From NCBI GenBank assembly GCA_946902875.1, contig OX336351.1, positions 3,035,761 to 3,099,760 on the forward strand: a stretch of DNA of 64,000 nucleotides. The letters are read 5' to 3'. Source of the stretch: Nematopogon swammerdamellus (Eukaryota; Arthropoda; Insecta; Lepidoptera; Adelidae). Each line of letters opens with the position of its first letter. Position 1 is the first letter of the stretch. This document shows positions 1 to 9,772 of the stretch, in pieces. Below the pieces are notes generated by a model. That model saw nothing but the letters and a program-made list of their open reading frames with translations. It did not search any database and had not been told where the DNA came from. Both the position numbers and the translations under genes were made by a program.

Positions 1-23
1 AGGGACGCCCGGACCCCCTGCGA

Positions 24-983
24 GTGCTGGGAATCGGTGGGGCCCACGTGGAAGCTACTGGGTCCAGGCGCGTCAACCTGCGAATCCGTGGCAAGCATGC
101 CACCGAGGAGCACGAACTCGTGGGAGCGAGAACAATGGACCGACTCCGCTTCCCCGGCCAGACCATCACACGCTCGACCTTGCAGGGGTGCAGCCACCTC
201 ACAGACCTCCAGCCGGTACTGGCCTACCCACACGCGTCGCCGACACTGCTCATCGGGCAAGATAATTGGCCGCTCATCGTGTCGAGGGAGCTCCGCAGCG
301 GCCGCCGCGACGAGCCGGTCGCCTCGCGCACCCAGCTGGGCTGGGTCCTCCACGGGGGGCGGAGCTCGGTGACCACACCGCTGGAGAGCTGCTCTCACGC
401 AACCACCGGGAGCTTCGAGGAGATGGCCAGGCACCATTTTCAACTGGAGTCCCTGGGAGTGGAGCCTCGGAAGCCCAGGAGTGATCCAGAGGAGCGAGCG
501 CTGCGCGTGCTGGACGCCACTACGCGTCGAAGGCCGGATGGACGGTACGAGACGGGGCTCATATGGCGTCACGAAGAGTTCACCATCCCCGACAACCGCG
601 AGGCGACGTACAAGAGGCTCACGAACCTGGAAAGGAAGTTGGAGAAGGACCCCGACCTCAGAGAAAAGTACCACCAGCAGATGAACCACATCATTGCAAG
701 TGGGTACGCGGAGCCGGCAGCGAGCGCATCAACACCTGGGCGCACGTGGTACCTGCCGCACTTCGCCGTGGTCAACCCTGCGAAGCCGAAGATAAGGATC
801 GTGCTGGACGCTGCAGCGAAGACACGTGGAGTGACACTCAACGACCTGCTGCTGCCCGGACCAGACTTGCTGCAATCGCTCCCGGCCGTCCTTATGAAAT
901 TCCGACAGCACCCCGTGGCAGTCTCCGCAGACATCAAGGAGATGTTCTTACAAATTCGGATACACCAGAGGACTTCGGCATGA
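24..983 (+). pseudogene. BEL/Pao protease end and RT fingers, truncated
   Basis: This frame is open for 319 codons. Residues about 20-125 match the end of the retroviral-like aspartic protease region of BEL/Pao polyproteins (LLIGQDNWPLIV followed by RTQLGWVLHG). Residues about 190-310 are the start of the reverse transcriptase: a lysine-rich helix, TWYLPHFAVV, KIRIVLDAAA, and SADIKEMFLQI, which carries the first catalytic aspartate. The normal continuation (the YxDD catalytic box, the RT connection and RNase H) is absent. The frame runs out at 983, where sequence normally found after RNase H begins in another frame. The upstream start is outside the window, so the ATG at 24 is not a real start. 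Confidence 0.85.
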
Positions 984-2755
984 GCCACCGATGGTTCAAG
1001 GGGCCCGCATTCCTGCGCCAAGATGAAGCGCACTGGCCACGCGAAGATCACCGAGCGCGGGCGCCAGACACAGGAGAAGAGAAGGCACCAGCGTCATGCG
1101 CCGTCGTCACGAGTCCCGACGGCGGCGCGACACCGGACGCGAGCCGCTTCTCCTCGTGGCTCCGCCTAACACGAGCCACCGCAAGAGTCCTTCAGTTCAT
1201 AGAGCTGTGTCGCGCCAAACACTACACCGGCGCGGCACGACGCAAAAGAACGAAGGCCGCCAGAAGCCCCACGCGACAACGATCGGCCGGTGCCCGCAAA
1301 GCCAACACCGGCGGGAGCAAGAAGGACGACCGCACCTACGCGCCCTTGACGGCGCAACACATGAGGGCCGCTGAGCTGCTGCTCATCAAAAGCTCGCAGC
1401 GGCAGTCCTTCGCTGGAGAGATAAGCCGCGTGCAGAGAGGCCAGCCACCAGCCAAAGAAGATCGACTGAGCCAGCTGGCCCTGCGCCTGGACGACGACGG
1501 AGTCCTGCGACTGAGGAGCCGCATCACCGCCGCAGCTGGGGTGCACGAGGCACAACTACACCCGGCCGTGCTCGATGGCAACCACCCGTACACGCGGTTG
1601 TACGTACAGCATGTGCACCAACAATTGCACCACGGGGGCACGGAAGCCGTCGTCAACGAGCTGCGGCAACGCTGCTGGGTGGTCCGACTCCGGCCGACGG
1701 TCCGCAACGTCGTGAGGACCTGCAAGCTGTGCTGCATCAGGAAGACCCGGCCGACCTCACCGCCGACTGGCAACCACCCGGAGGCCCGACTGGCGCATCA
1801 CACCAGGCCCTTCACCTATGTGGGCCTGGACTACTTCGGCCCCGTCGAGATCACCGTGGGCCGCCACCACGAGAAGAGATACGTCGCCCTCTTCACCTGT
1901 CTTACGATGAGGGCGATGCACCTGGAGGTGGCGGCGTCGCTGTCGTCGGACTCCGCGATCTGCGCCCTCCGCCGCTTCATCGCACGGAGAGGGTGCCCGC
2001 GGCAGATATGCTCCGACAATGGCACGAACTTCCGAGGGGCCGAAGCGGAGCTGCGCGAGGCCTACCGGGGTGCGGCCAACGAAGCAGCGAACCGCCTCAT
2101 CGAGTGGCGGTTCATCCCACCCGGCGCGCCGTTCATGGGGGGCGCCTGGGAGCGCCTCGTCCGCTCAACCAAGGAAGCGCTCCACGTCACCCTGCGAGAG
2201 CGGTTCCCCCGTGAGGAGACGCTGACTACTCTACTGGCCGAGGTGGAAATGACGGTCAACTCGCGGCCGCTGACGCACGTGGCCGTCTCGCCGGAGGATC
2301 CCGAGGCCCTCACCCCCAATCACCTGCTCCTGGGGGCCGGGTGCCATGTCCCCCCCCAGGGGACCCTCGACGCGGGGGATGACAGCGCCAGGGCGCTGTG
2401 GCAGAGGGCGCAGAGGCTGGCCGACAGCTTCTGGCACCGGTGGGTACGCGAGTACTTACCCGAGCTACAGCACCGGCGGGAGCCGCATGGGAGCGGCCGA
2501 CTTCCAGAGGTGGGGGACGTCGTGATCATCGTGGACCCCAACCTCCCTCGCAACACCTGGCCGCGAGGACGAGTAGCAGCCGTGCACCCCGGACCGGACG
2601 GAGTAACGCGCGTCGTCGACGTGCTGACTGCGGGGCGCCTCTTCAGGAGACCCGTAAAGAAGATCGTCGTCCTTCCCACCGAAGCGGATCGAGCAGAGCT
2701 GCGACGGCGGGAGAATGTGGCGGACGACGACGGCTCCGCAGCCGGCACGTCTTAG
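984..2755 (+). pseudogene. BEL/Pao integrase and C-terminal domain, element A
   Basis: The open frame extends from 563 to 2755, but only the part from about 984 resembles protein. It starts with the linker that follows RNase H in this family (WFKGPAFLRQ). An integrase zinc finger follows (HHGG with CKLCCIRK near 1630-1740). The integrase core has all three catalytic acids: Asp at 1829 in GLDYFGP, Asp at 2015 in CSDNGTNF, and Glu at 2150 in GGAWERLV. The C-terminal region (about 2400-2690) is the beta-rich domain found after BEL/Pao integrases (PEVGDVVIIVD, NTWPRGRV). The core looks undamaged although the element is defective, which suggests loss by a single internal deletion rather than long decay. 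Confidence 0.88.
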
Positions 2756-2893
2756 TTAGGAAAATTAAGTTTAATTAATTAAATTAATTAATTAAGCGTA
2801 GTAAGGCAGCGGCCGGCGTAGCAATAGAAGTAGGTTTTATAAGTTAGCATAGTGTAGCATAGGCGCGGGCTAGGTATAATTAAGTTAATATAA

Positions 2894-2898
2894 GTTAG
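2894..2898. repeat. Target-site duplication of element B, left
   Basis: GTTAG lies directly before the TG of the left LTR and recurs at 9773-9777 directly after the CA of the right LTR. Joining the two flanks restores continuous 3' sequence of element A. Confidence 0.93.
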
Positions 2899-3048
2899 TG
2901 TTCAGACGGCGAAGAAAACACAGATTCCATGCAGGATATAGCCTTTAATCTTGTATGTAACGAAACACAAATATGAGCCTGTATCGATTCCTTTTTGACA
3001 GATTCGGTTCTTACTCTGTGGCCGGCAGCGGCGGCGGCGGCCGAAACA
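2899..3048 (-). repeat. 3' LTR of Pao-type element B
   Basis: This 150-bp repeat is identical to 9623-9772 by my base-by-base reading. On the element's strand it starts TGTTTCGG and ends CTGAACA, and it contains an ATTAAA hexamer that could serve in polyadenylation. At 150 bp it is short for the family. The left end abuts the GTTAG duplication. Confidence 0.95.
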
Positions 3049-3058
3049 TGCCCCCCAG
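3049..3058 (-). promoter_or_regulatory. Polypurine tract of element B
   Basis: On the - strand CTGGGGGGCA directly precedes the 3' LTR, where the plus-strand primer of an LTR element is expected. The purine run is short, so the exact primer limits are uncertain. Confidence 0.6.
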
Positions 3059-3075
3059 CGTTGAAAGCTGGCCTT

Positions 3076-6000
3076 TCAACAATCCCTTGAAGCCACTGGA
3101 TCAGAAACATAAGAATTCGGTTCGTCGTGAAGAGGCAGAGGACAGATCCTATTGAAGGCTCGACGAAGTACGCCCTTCGTTGTTTTGATGTCTGCTACAC
3201 GAGATATGCCATCTTTGCCAGGGTACACTTTGATGACTCGACCTAGTGTCCATTTCAATGGTGGGACGTGATCTTCTTTTATGACGACCATGGTGCCCTC
3301 TTCAAGCTGGCTTTGTGTCTGTTTCCACTTAACACGTTGTTGTAGTTCTGATATATATTCTTTCTGCCATCTTTGCCAGAAATGTTGTCGTAGTTGCTCC
3401 ACTCTCTCGTATCTGGAGAGATATGATGTCCGATGGTTCTGATAATCAGGACTTGGCAAAGCAGTGAGTGGTCGTCCGATTAAAAAATGTCCTGGAGTAA
3501 GGGGAAGACAATCATCGGGATCAGACGAAAGCGGCGATAATGGACGGGAGTTTAAGATAGCCTCAATTTGCGCAAGAACAGTGTACAATTCTTCAAACGT
3601 GAGATTACTATTTCCTAAGACTCTTCGCAAGTGAAATTTTGTTGATTTCACCCCCGCTTCCCACAGACCCCCAAAGTGAGGAGCATACGCAGGTATAAAG
3701 TTGAATTTGATACCCTCACTAGCCACCTGATCAGACAATGCATCACTGTTTACTTTTAAAAATTTGCTTAAGTAATTATCCGTTCCAACGAACGTTGTAC
3801 CGTTGTCTGAAAATATTTCATTTGGCTTACCTCTACGAGAAATGAATCGGCGCAAGGATAACAGAAACGCAGATGTGGTTAAATCTGTTACAAGTTCGAG
3901 GTGGATCGACTTCGTAATGAAACATACAAATAATGCTATATAAACTTTCAAGATTTTACATCCGCGACCCTTCCGATCTGCTGATGTGATAGGGCCTGCA
4001 TAGTCTACACCAGTAAATACAAACGGATGTCCTGGCTGAAGGCGTTGTCTTGGTAACTGTCCCATAATTGGTGCGATGGTCTGACCTCTCATCCTACTGC
4101 ACACAATGCATTTATGATAACAATATCTTGCTGCATTCCTGCCTCCAATACACCAGAATTCCTGTCGCACTGATGCTAGTAAAAGTTGTGGACCCGCGTG
4201 CATCAGTCTCAGGTGCTCATACTTGAAAATCAAACTTGAAATATGATGCGTGGACTTTATTAAAATTGGATATTTTTTTGTATAGTCATATTCTGAGTTC
4301 GCTAGCCTACCACCAACTCTTAGTATCCCTTTATCGTCAATGAATGGATTTAACTTCAGTAGTTGGTTTTTGCATGGCAAAGCCTTCTTCTCACTTAGCT
4401 GTTTATACTCATCTGGGAAACTTTGTTTTTGTGAATATTTCAACAGTACTTTGAATGCAGCATTAATTTCAGTTGCTGTAAGGTAACCTATCTTCCTTTG
4501 TCTCGGGTTTCTGCAATTATATACGAACCTCATCACGTAAGCAACTGTGCGTTTCATTAGGGTAAGTTTTGAAAATCTGTTAAAGTTTATAAGTTCATTT
4601 TGAGACAATTGAGGACTTGATATAACCACACTTAAAGCAATATCTGGTTTTAGTTCAGGAAGTGATTCTGTCATTGTTGATCCAAAATCTGGAGGCCATA
4701 AAGATTCATTGTCTTGTAAGTATTTTGGGCCCGACCACCAGACCTCATTCTCTACAATCACGCTTGGGTCCATGCCGCGGGACACATAATCAGCAGGATT
4801 GTCTTTCGTCGGCACATGTCTCCACAACCAGTTACCTGTTATCTCTAAAATATCCGAGACGCGGTTTCGGACGAACGGTTTCAACTTGTTTGGTAGCATA
4901 CGAAGCCATCCAAGTACCACTGATGAGTCGGTCCAAAATGTAACTTTATCGATTTTCAAACGCAAGGATTTCCGTGCCTTCTCGTATAACCTTGCTCCCA
5001 CTAAGGCACCACAAAGTTCCAAACGAGGGATAGTAGTGGGTTTTATGGGTGCAACGCGACTTTTAGAAAAGAGTAGGCGCGTAAGTATTACACCTCTGTT
5101 GTTTTCGGTAAGTACATACAAACATGCACCGTACGCGCTTTCTGACGCATCTGTAAAGACATGGAACTCAATTCTTATTGGAGAATCACATAATATCAAC
5201 CTTGGTATGCGCAAGTGGTTTAAATGGGATAAGTTCTTTGTGAATTTTGCCCAAGTCTCACTTACTTCTAGTGGAACTGGTTCATCCCATGATAACTTGT
5301 GTAACCATAACTTTTGAAGCAGAATCTTGGATTCAATGACACAAGGAACTAATAGGCCTAAGGGATCAAAGATTCGTCCTATGGATGACAGAATTGAACG
5401 TTTTGTTACATTTGAGTCGGGTTGTATCTCGATCGTGAAAAATAACTCATCTGCAATGCTATGCCATCCAAGTCCTAGAATTTTTGACTCTTCCTGACCC
5501 CCCAAGTTTAGATCTTCCTCTGGACGAATCTCGTTATTGGGCTGTAAGATTTTTTGCTCATTCGACCGCCACTTACGAATGTTCATGCAAGCCGAACTTA
5601 GCACCTTTGTTACAGCAGCACGAATATGTAATGCCTGCTCCAATGTGTCTCCTCCGGATAATAAGTCGTCGACGTAAAAATCATGCATTAATATTTGAGC
5701 AATATCGGGCTGGTCACATTCGAGAGCAAGTTGCTTCAGGCACCGAACTGCAAGAAAGGGTGCGCTTGCAGTACCGTAGGTAACCGTGTTTAATTCATAC
5801 ACTTTCAAGGGATCCATAGGATTATTTCTCCAAAGAATTTTCTGCAAGTGACGATCCTTTTCATTGACCATTGTTTGCCTATACATTTTCTCGATGTCTG
5901 CAGATAGAACAATGTTGTAAGTTCTAAAGCGCAAAAGTATTGAGGCGAGATCGTCTTGAATCACAGGCCCTACCATCTGAATGTCGTTGCAAGACTTACC

Positions 6001-8247
6001 GGTGCTTGTGTTGCTACTTGCATTGAAGACTACTCTCAACTTAGTTGTCGTACTTTTTTCCCGAAGAACTCCGTGATGAGGCATATAATAGCCTGTAATA
6101 TTATCGCTTTCCACTTGTTCCGACATGTGACCGAGTGATTCGTACTCGTTCATAAACTTCACGTACATTTCCCGCAGTGCAGGCTGTCGCTGCAATCTAC
6201 GCTCTAAAGATAATAAACATTGCTCTGCTCGCTTGTATGAATGTCCTAGAACATCTTCAGGATGCTTTAGCGGAATTCGTACACAAAATCTGCCATTCTG
6301 GAGCCGAGTTGTATTATTAACAAAATGATCTTCACACATTATGTCATCCTTTGAGAATGTCGTCGCGATTGAAACTTCTTCCAATTCCCAAAATTTTGCT
6401 AGTTGATTCTGTACACTTTCAATTGCTATGTTGCACACTATTTTGCCTTTTGAAGGAGTGTTAAAGTTATATGACTGAGGTATAACTATCCATCCCAGTT
6501 TTGTATTCCGCATTCTGAGTTTATATTTTCCCAAAGATATTTGTCCATTCTTGATTAAATCCCAAAATATATCATTTCCCAATAACAAGTCAATGGGACC
6601 AGGTTCGTGAAACATGGGATCAGCGAGCGATATATTAGTAGGAATATTTAGTTCCGTGCGATCAATAGGGGTAAATGGAGTATCACAAGTTATGTATTCA
6701 ATGACATAACACGATAGGTTAGTGCTGAATTTCTTATTAAGAGATGATAAGCGTACTTTGCATTTGTTATCAATTGCTGAAATTGATTTATTGAGACCAG
6801 TGACGGAATTTTCCACAAACGTAGTCGATAATCCTAACCTTTTACACAGACGTTGTGTAATGAGACAAGCAGTAGCTGCACAGTCAAGGACAGCACGAAC
6901 TGTATGTACTTTATTGTTCTTATCCCAAATGTTTACTAGTGCAGTCGACAAAATTGCTGATCCTTCTCCTGAATTCGCTGAGAGACTACACTCTTGTGTA
7001 GTCATTTCCTTTGCTTCCTCTCGATCAACGTGCAAGATAGAATGATGCCGTCTTCTACATATTCTGCAACTGGAACTTCTACACTGTCTTATATAATGCC
7101 CTGGTCGCAAACAGTTGTAACACAATCTGTAATTAGATACTTCCTTAGACCTTTCTTCATTTGTCAAACTCAAAAACTCAGGACACCGTACTAAATGATG
7201 ATCTTCTTGACACTTGGGACATACACTCACGACCGATTGAGGACTGGAGTTTGCAGCGTCGACGGATACAAGACCTTTGAATTTCGATCCTTTGCTCTCA
7301 TTCACTCTGTCGTTTTCATGGCTATTTGATTCCAGGGTCTCCAACACGTCTGCCCGATTTCTTAAAAAAGTTGTAAGTGTATTTAGAGTAACGTCTTTAT
7401 GGCTGGATCTATGCTCCTCCCAGCCTCGTGTGGTTTTTGCATCTAATTGATTTACCACCATGTGCACCAGGAGTGTGTCCCAGTGTTGGGTAGGTTCATT
7501 CAAAGTATTTAGTGCACGAATGTTTTTGTTCACCTGATCTATAATTCGACGAATATCACCTGAAGTTTCCTTCTTAACTGGATCTATATTAAACAAAGCC
7601 GATACATGATTGTGTACTAGAGCTCTCTTATTGTCATACCTATCATGTAACAAATTCCAAGCTACGGTATAGTTGTCCGAAGAAAATTCGAGAGAGTTTA
7701 TTACCAAAGCAGCGCGTCCTTCAAGAGATGCTCGCAGGTAATGGAATTTACTGATGTTACTTATGGATTCGTTATCGTGAATCAAACTCTTGAACGTATC
7801 GTGATATTCGAGCCACGAATCATAAGCGCCGCTAAATGTCGGTATTGCTATTGTAGGAAACTTGATAGTTATATTGTCGTTATTTATATGTATTTCGTTT
7901 GACTTAGAAGTCGACCCAGTTTTGGAATTGGAAACTGAACCATGATTGCGGTCGAACAGTACCTTTGCCGTCGCCAGAATCTTGAAGTATTTACTTTCAA
8001 ACTCACCTCTCTCTCTCACCTGAACGGCGACATCGTCCTCGTCGGATAAGCATTCTATTTCTGTTTGGATTTCATCGTACTTAGAAAACACGCTTTCAAT
8101 TTTCAATATTCTCAGCTGTAATTCGCTTGTCTGTTCAGGTGTCAGTGATGCTGATGGTACATCGGATATTGCTACTACATGATTACTGAATAACGTAAGT
8201 TGGCCCTTGTATGTGCCACGCTTTTTTACCAATTCTTTGATCGACAT
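3076..8247 (-). CDS. Pao-type Gag-Pol polyprotein, intact
   Basis: One uninterrupted 1723-residue frame codes for all functions of a Pao-type retrotransposon. Gag is residues about 1-330. Three zinc knuckles follow: C343/C346/C355, C376-C379-H384-C389, and C394-C397 with nearby histidines. The aspartic protease begins near 450; its active-site aspartate is D455, but the local motif is VLDCAATAC rather than the usual DSG/DTG. Reverse transcriptase spans about 680-870, with LSADI (D784) and FYVDD (D860, D861). RNase H spans about 1025-1160 (D1033, E1077, D1107, D1153). The integrase has an HHCC finger near 1345-1383 and D1415, D1481 and E1530. The C-terminal integrase-associated domain is about 1605-1705. 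The start at 8247 is chosen because MSIKELVKKRG resembles Gag N-termini of the family and no upstream in-frame extension is open. Confidence 0.95.
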   Translation of the reverse strand: MSIKELVKKRGTYKGQLTLFSNHVVAISDVPSASLTPEQTSELQLRILKIESVFSKYDEIQTEIECLSDEDDVAVQVRERGEFESKYFKILATAKVLFDRNHGSVSNSKTGSTSKSNEIHINNDNITIKFPTIAIPTFSGAYDSWLEYHDTFKSLIHDNESISNISKFHYLRASLEGRAALVINSLEFSSDNYTVAWNLLHDRYDNKRALVHNHVSALFNIDPVKKETSGDIRRIIDQVNKNIRALNTLNEPTQHWDTLLVHMVVNQLDAKTTRGWEEHRSSHKDVTLNTLTTFLRNRADVLETLESNSHENDRVNESKGSKFKGLVSVDAANSSPQSVVSVCPKCQEDHHLVRCPEFLSLTNEERSKEVSNYRLCYNCLRPGHYIRQCRSSSCRICRRRHHSILHVDREEAKEMTTQECSLSANSGEGSAILSTALVNIWDKNNKVHTVRAVLDCAATACLITQRLCKRLGLSTTFVENSVTGLNKSISAIDNKCKVRLSSLNKKFSTNLSCYVIEYITCDTPFTPIDRTELNIPTNISLADPMFHEPGPIDLLLGNDIFWDLIKNGQISLGKYKLRMRNTKLGWIVIPQSYNFNTPSKGKIVCNIAIESVQNQLAKFWELEEVSIATTFSKDDIMCEDHFVNNTTRLQNGRFCVRIPLKHPEDVLGHSYKRAEQCLLSLERRLQRQPALREMYVKFMNEYESLGHMSEQVESDNITGYYMPHHGVLREKSTTTKLRVVFNASSNTSTGKSCNDIQMVGPVIQDDLASILLRFRTYNIVLSADIEKMYRQTMVNEKDRHLQKILWRNNPMDPLKVYELNTVTYGTASAPFLAVRCLKQLALECDQPDIAQILMHDFYVDDLLSGGDTLEQALHIRAAVTKVLSSACMNIRKWRSNEQKILQPNNEIRPEEDLNLGGQEESKILGLGWHSIADELFFTIEIQPDSNVTKRSILSSIGRIFDPLGLLVPCVIESKILLQKLWLHKLSWDEPVPLEVSETWAKFTKNLSHLNHLRIPRLILCDSPIRIEFHVFTDASESAYGACLYVLTENNRGVILTRLLFSKSRVAPIKPTTIPRLELCGALVGARLYEKARKSLRLKIDKVTFWTDSSVVLGWLRMLPNKLKPFVRNRVSDILEITGNWLWRHVPTKDNPADYVSRGMDPSVIVENEVWWSGPKYLQDNESLWPPDFGSTMTESLPELKPDIALSVVISSPQLSQNELINFNRFSKLTLMKRTVAYVMRFVYNCRNPRQRKIGYLTATEINAAFKVLLKYSQKQSFPDEYKQLSEKKALPCKNQLLKLNPFIDDKGILRVGGRLANSEYDYTKKYPILIKSTHHISSLIFKYEHLRLMHAGPQLLLASVRQEFWCIGGRNAARYCYHKCIVCSRMRGQTIAPIMGQLPRQRLQPGHPFVFTGVDYAGPITSADRKGRGCKILKVYIALFVCFITKSIHLELVTDLTTSAFLLSLRRFISRRGKPNEIFSDNGTTFVGTDNYLSKFLKVNSDALSDQVASEGIKFNFIPAYAPHFGGLWEAGVKSTKFHLRRVLGNSNLTFEELYTVLAQIEAILNSRPLSPLSSDPDDCLPLTPGHFLIGRPLTALPSPDYQNHRTSYLSRYERVEQLRQHFWQRWQKEYISELQQRVKWKQTQSQLEEGTMVVIKEDHVPPLKWTLGRVIKVYPGKDGISRVADIKTTKGVLRRAFNRICPLPLHDEPNSYVSDPVASRDC

Positions 8248-9604
8248 GATTCGTTAGCCCTTCTTCATATCTACATCATTGAGTCTTTGATTAGTGTTGA
8301 TGTTGGTAGGTATAACAAATAGCACAACTATATTTTGTAATCATCATCAATTCCATCAACTAAAGTTAAGCTCATAATATCGTATCGCACTGCCAATTCA
8401 TAATTCATCAAAATAAATTCATAAATACGTAATGCATTGTAAAAATAAATTGAATGTATGACAGATGGTGAAATGTAATTGACAATTCAATAGCAAGTAG
8501 AACAACCTATACTATACGGTATACCGAGTAACTACTTGTTGTTGCTTAATCTGTGACCGAGTGGAGTGCCTATAATAGTCTATAGGTATAATATTTATTC
8601 ATTACTCTCAAATTAAGCTGCAAAAATCTTAATAAGTATCTGTAATATGAACAAAGTAGGTAGATACTGTTGTATGTATGATGCACAATAACACAATTTT
8701 CAAGTAGGTTGAAACTAAGTTATTTTACTTACATGTAGGATTGCATCAAACACTCAATTTAGTATGAGTACCTTTACAAATTAGCAAATTATGATGATAA
8801 TCAAATTACAAATACCCCGGTACTTACGAGTAGGTACCTACGGATAAGAAGGCGGGTCCTGTCTGCCTGCCTGCCTGTTACAGATTCACACAGCCAATCT
8901 GTGTAGCCAAATAACTGCAAATTATATTTTTACCAACTCAATAGGTACATAGATTAGGTAATCGTCCTATATGCTGAAACACGTAATAAGAAGATAATAT
9001 AGACCCTACCTACAATTACCTACAATTACCAAAACAGTGAGTGATCGACATGTGTCGTGAGAAAACTGTGTTCTCTCGGAAAACACGAAGTACTTATGCA
9101 AGTAAGTGTACCACTTTACATTTTTTCTCCACAAATACAATACCTACCTACTGTTCTTGCGCAAACGTATGAATAAAGAAGTAGGCTTGACCGTAAATTT
9201 CCGATATAGGTATCAGATATACTTAGGTAGGTGTTATGGAAATTCTGAAAAAAATGTTCTGTACTCTTGAGATTGGATGAATAGATCCTGCTGGTGGATG
9301 TCCGCCGTGGATGCGCAGTAGTAGATGCGTAGATTCGCTAATATATTCATTACCAGTTTCCAAGTTACTTATGGTACGTTGGTGCTTGCATTGATGTTGT
9401 TAATATTTCTTCTTCTCTATTTTTCACGTAGGTATTGTGAAACGAAACCATGTAGCTATCTTCTTGTTTGTAATCACGTTTTCATATGGTTTTCATTTTA
9501 TCCTCTTAGGTTGTTATGGCAACCGTCAACCAACTCGTTGTGTTCGTGTAGTTTGGGATGGAATCTTGCCGACTTGCCAATACCGCTGATTCTTCACGTA
9601 TAAC
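8248..9604 (-). other. Leader of element B
   Basis: This is about 1.36 kb of AT-rich sequence between the primer binding site and the Gag start. I see no coding frame of the element in it. It is long for a retroelement leader. It contains TACCTAC-rich stretches, and a palindromic GTTGTTATGGCAAC at 9510-9523 that fits the X-box consensus (see findings). Confidence 0.7.
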
Positions 9605-9622
9605 GTGCGACTCGAAGGACCA
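9605..9622 (-). promoter_or_regulatory. Primer binding site of element B (tRNA-Tyr-like)
   Basis: Directly after the 5' LTR the - strand reads TGGTCCTTCGAGTCGCAC. The first 12 bases complement ...CTCGAAGGACCA, the 3' end expected of animal tRNA-Tyr, whose acceptor stem begins CCTTCGA. The match weakens after base 12. The tRNA assignment is from general knowledge of tRNA sequences. Confidence 0.75.
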
Positions 9623-9772
9623 TGTTCAGACGGCGAAGAAAACACAGATTCCATGCAGGATATAGCCTTTAATCTTGTATGTAACGAAACACAAATATGA
9701 GCCTGTATCGATTCCTTTTTGACAGATTCGGTTCTTACTCTGTGGCCGGCAGCGGCGGCGGCGGCCGAAACA
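9623..9772 (-). repeat. 5' LTR of Pao-type element B
   Basis: This 150-bp copy is identical to the LTR at 2899-3048. It is followed on the + side by the second GTTAG (9773-9777) and preceded by the primer binding site, so on the - strand it is the upstream LTR that would drive transcription. Confidence 0.95.

Larger units (their letters stand above)
1..2898 (+). mobile_element. Old BEL/Pao-type LTR retrotransposon A, 3' half, decayed
   Basis: This GC-rich block codes on the + strand for protease-RT and integrase segments of a BEL/Pao-type LTR retrotransposon. It is cut at the left by the window edge. The coding part ends at the TAG at 2753-2755, followed by an AT-rich 3' untranslated stretch (runs of TTAATTAA). 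At 2898 the element is interrupted by the young Pao element and resumes at 9773. Its GC content is much higher than that of its guest, so the two belong to different lineages. It cannot move by itself, because the RT catalytic part and RNase H are missing. Confidence 0.9.
2899..9772 (-). mobile_element. Complete young Pao-type LTR retrotransposon B
   Basis: The element is 6874 bp on the - strand. It is bounded by two 150-bp direct repeats that I read as identical and that have TG/CA ends. It is flanked by a perfect 5-bp target duplication GTTAG at 2894-2898 and 9773-9777, within the 4-6 bp range expected for BEL/Pao integrases. Order from its 5' end: LTR (9772-9623), primer binding site, 1.36-kb leader, polyprotein (8247-3076), short purine tract, LTR (3048-2899). 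There is no envelope-like frame. Identical LTRs plus an unbroken polyprotein indicate a recent insertion of a possibly active copy. Confidence 0.95.

Noticed and set aside
563..980. First 140 codons of the 730-codon frame on the + strand
   Set aside because: Here the frame overlaps the real RT coding sequence in another phase; the resemblance to BEL/Pao begins only near 984.
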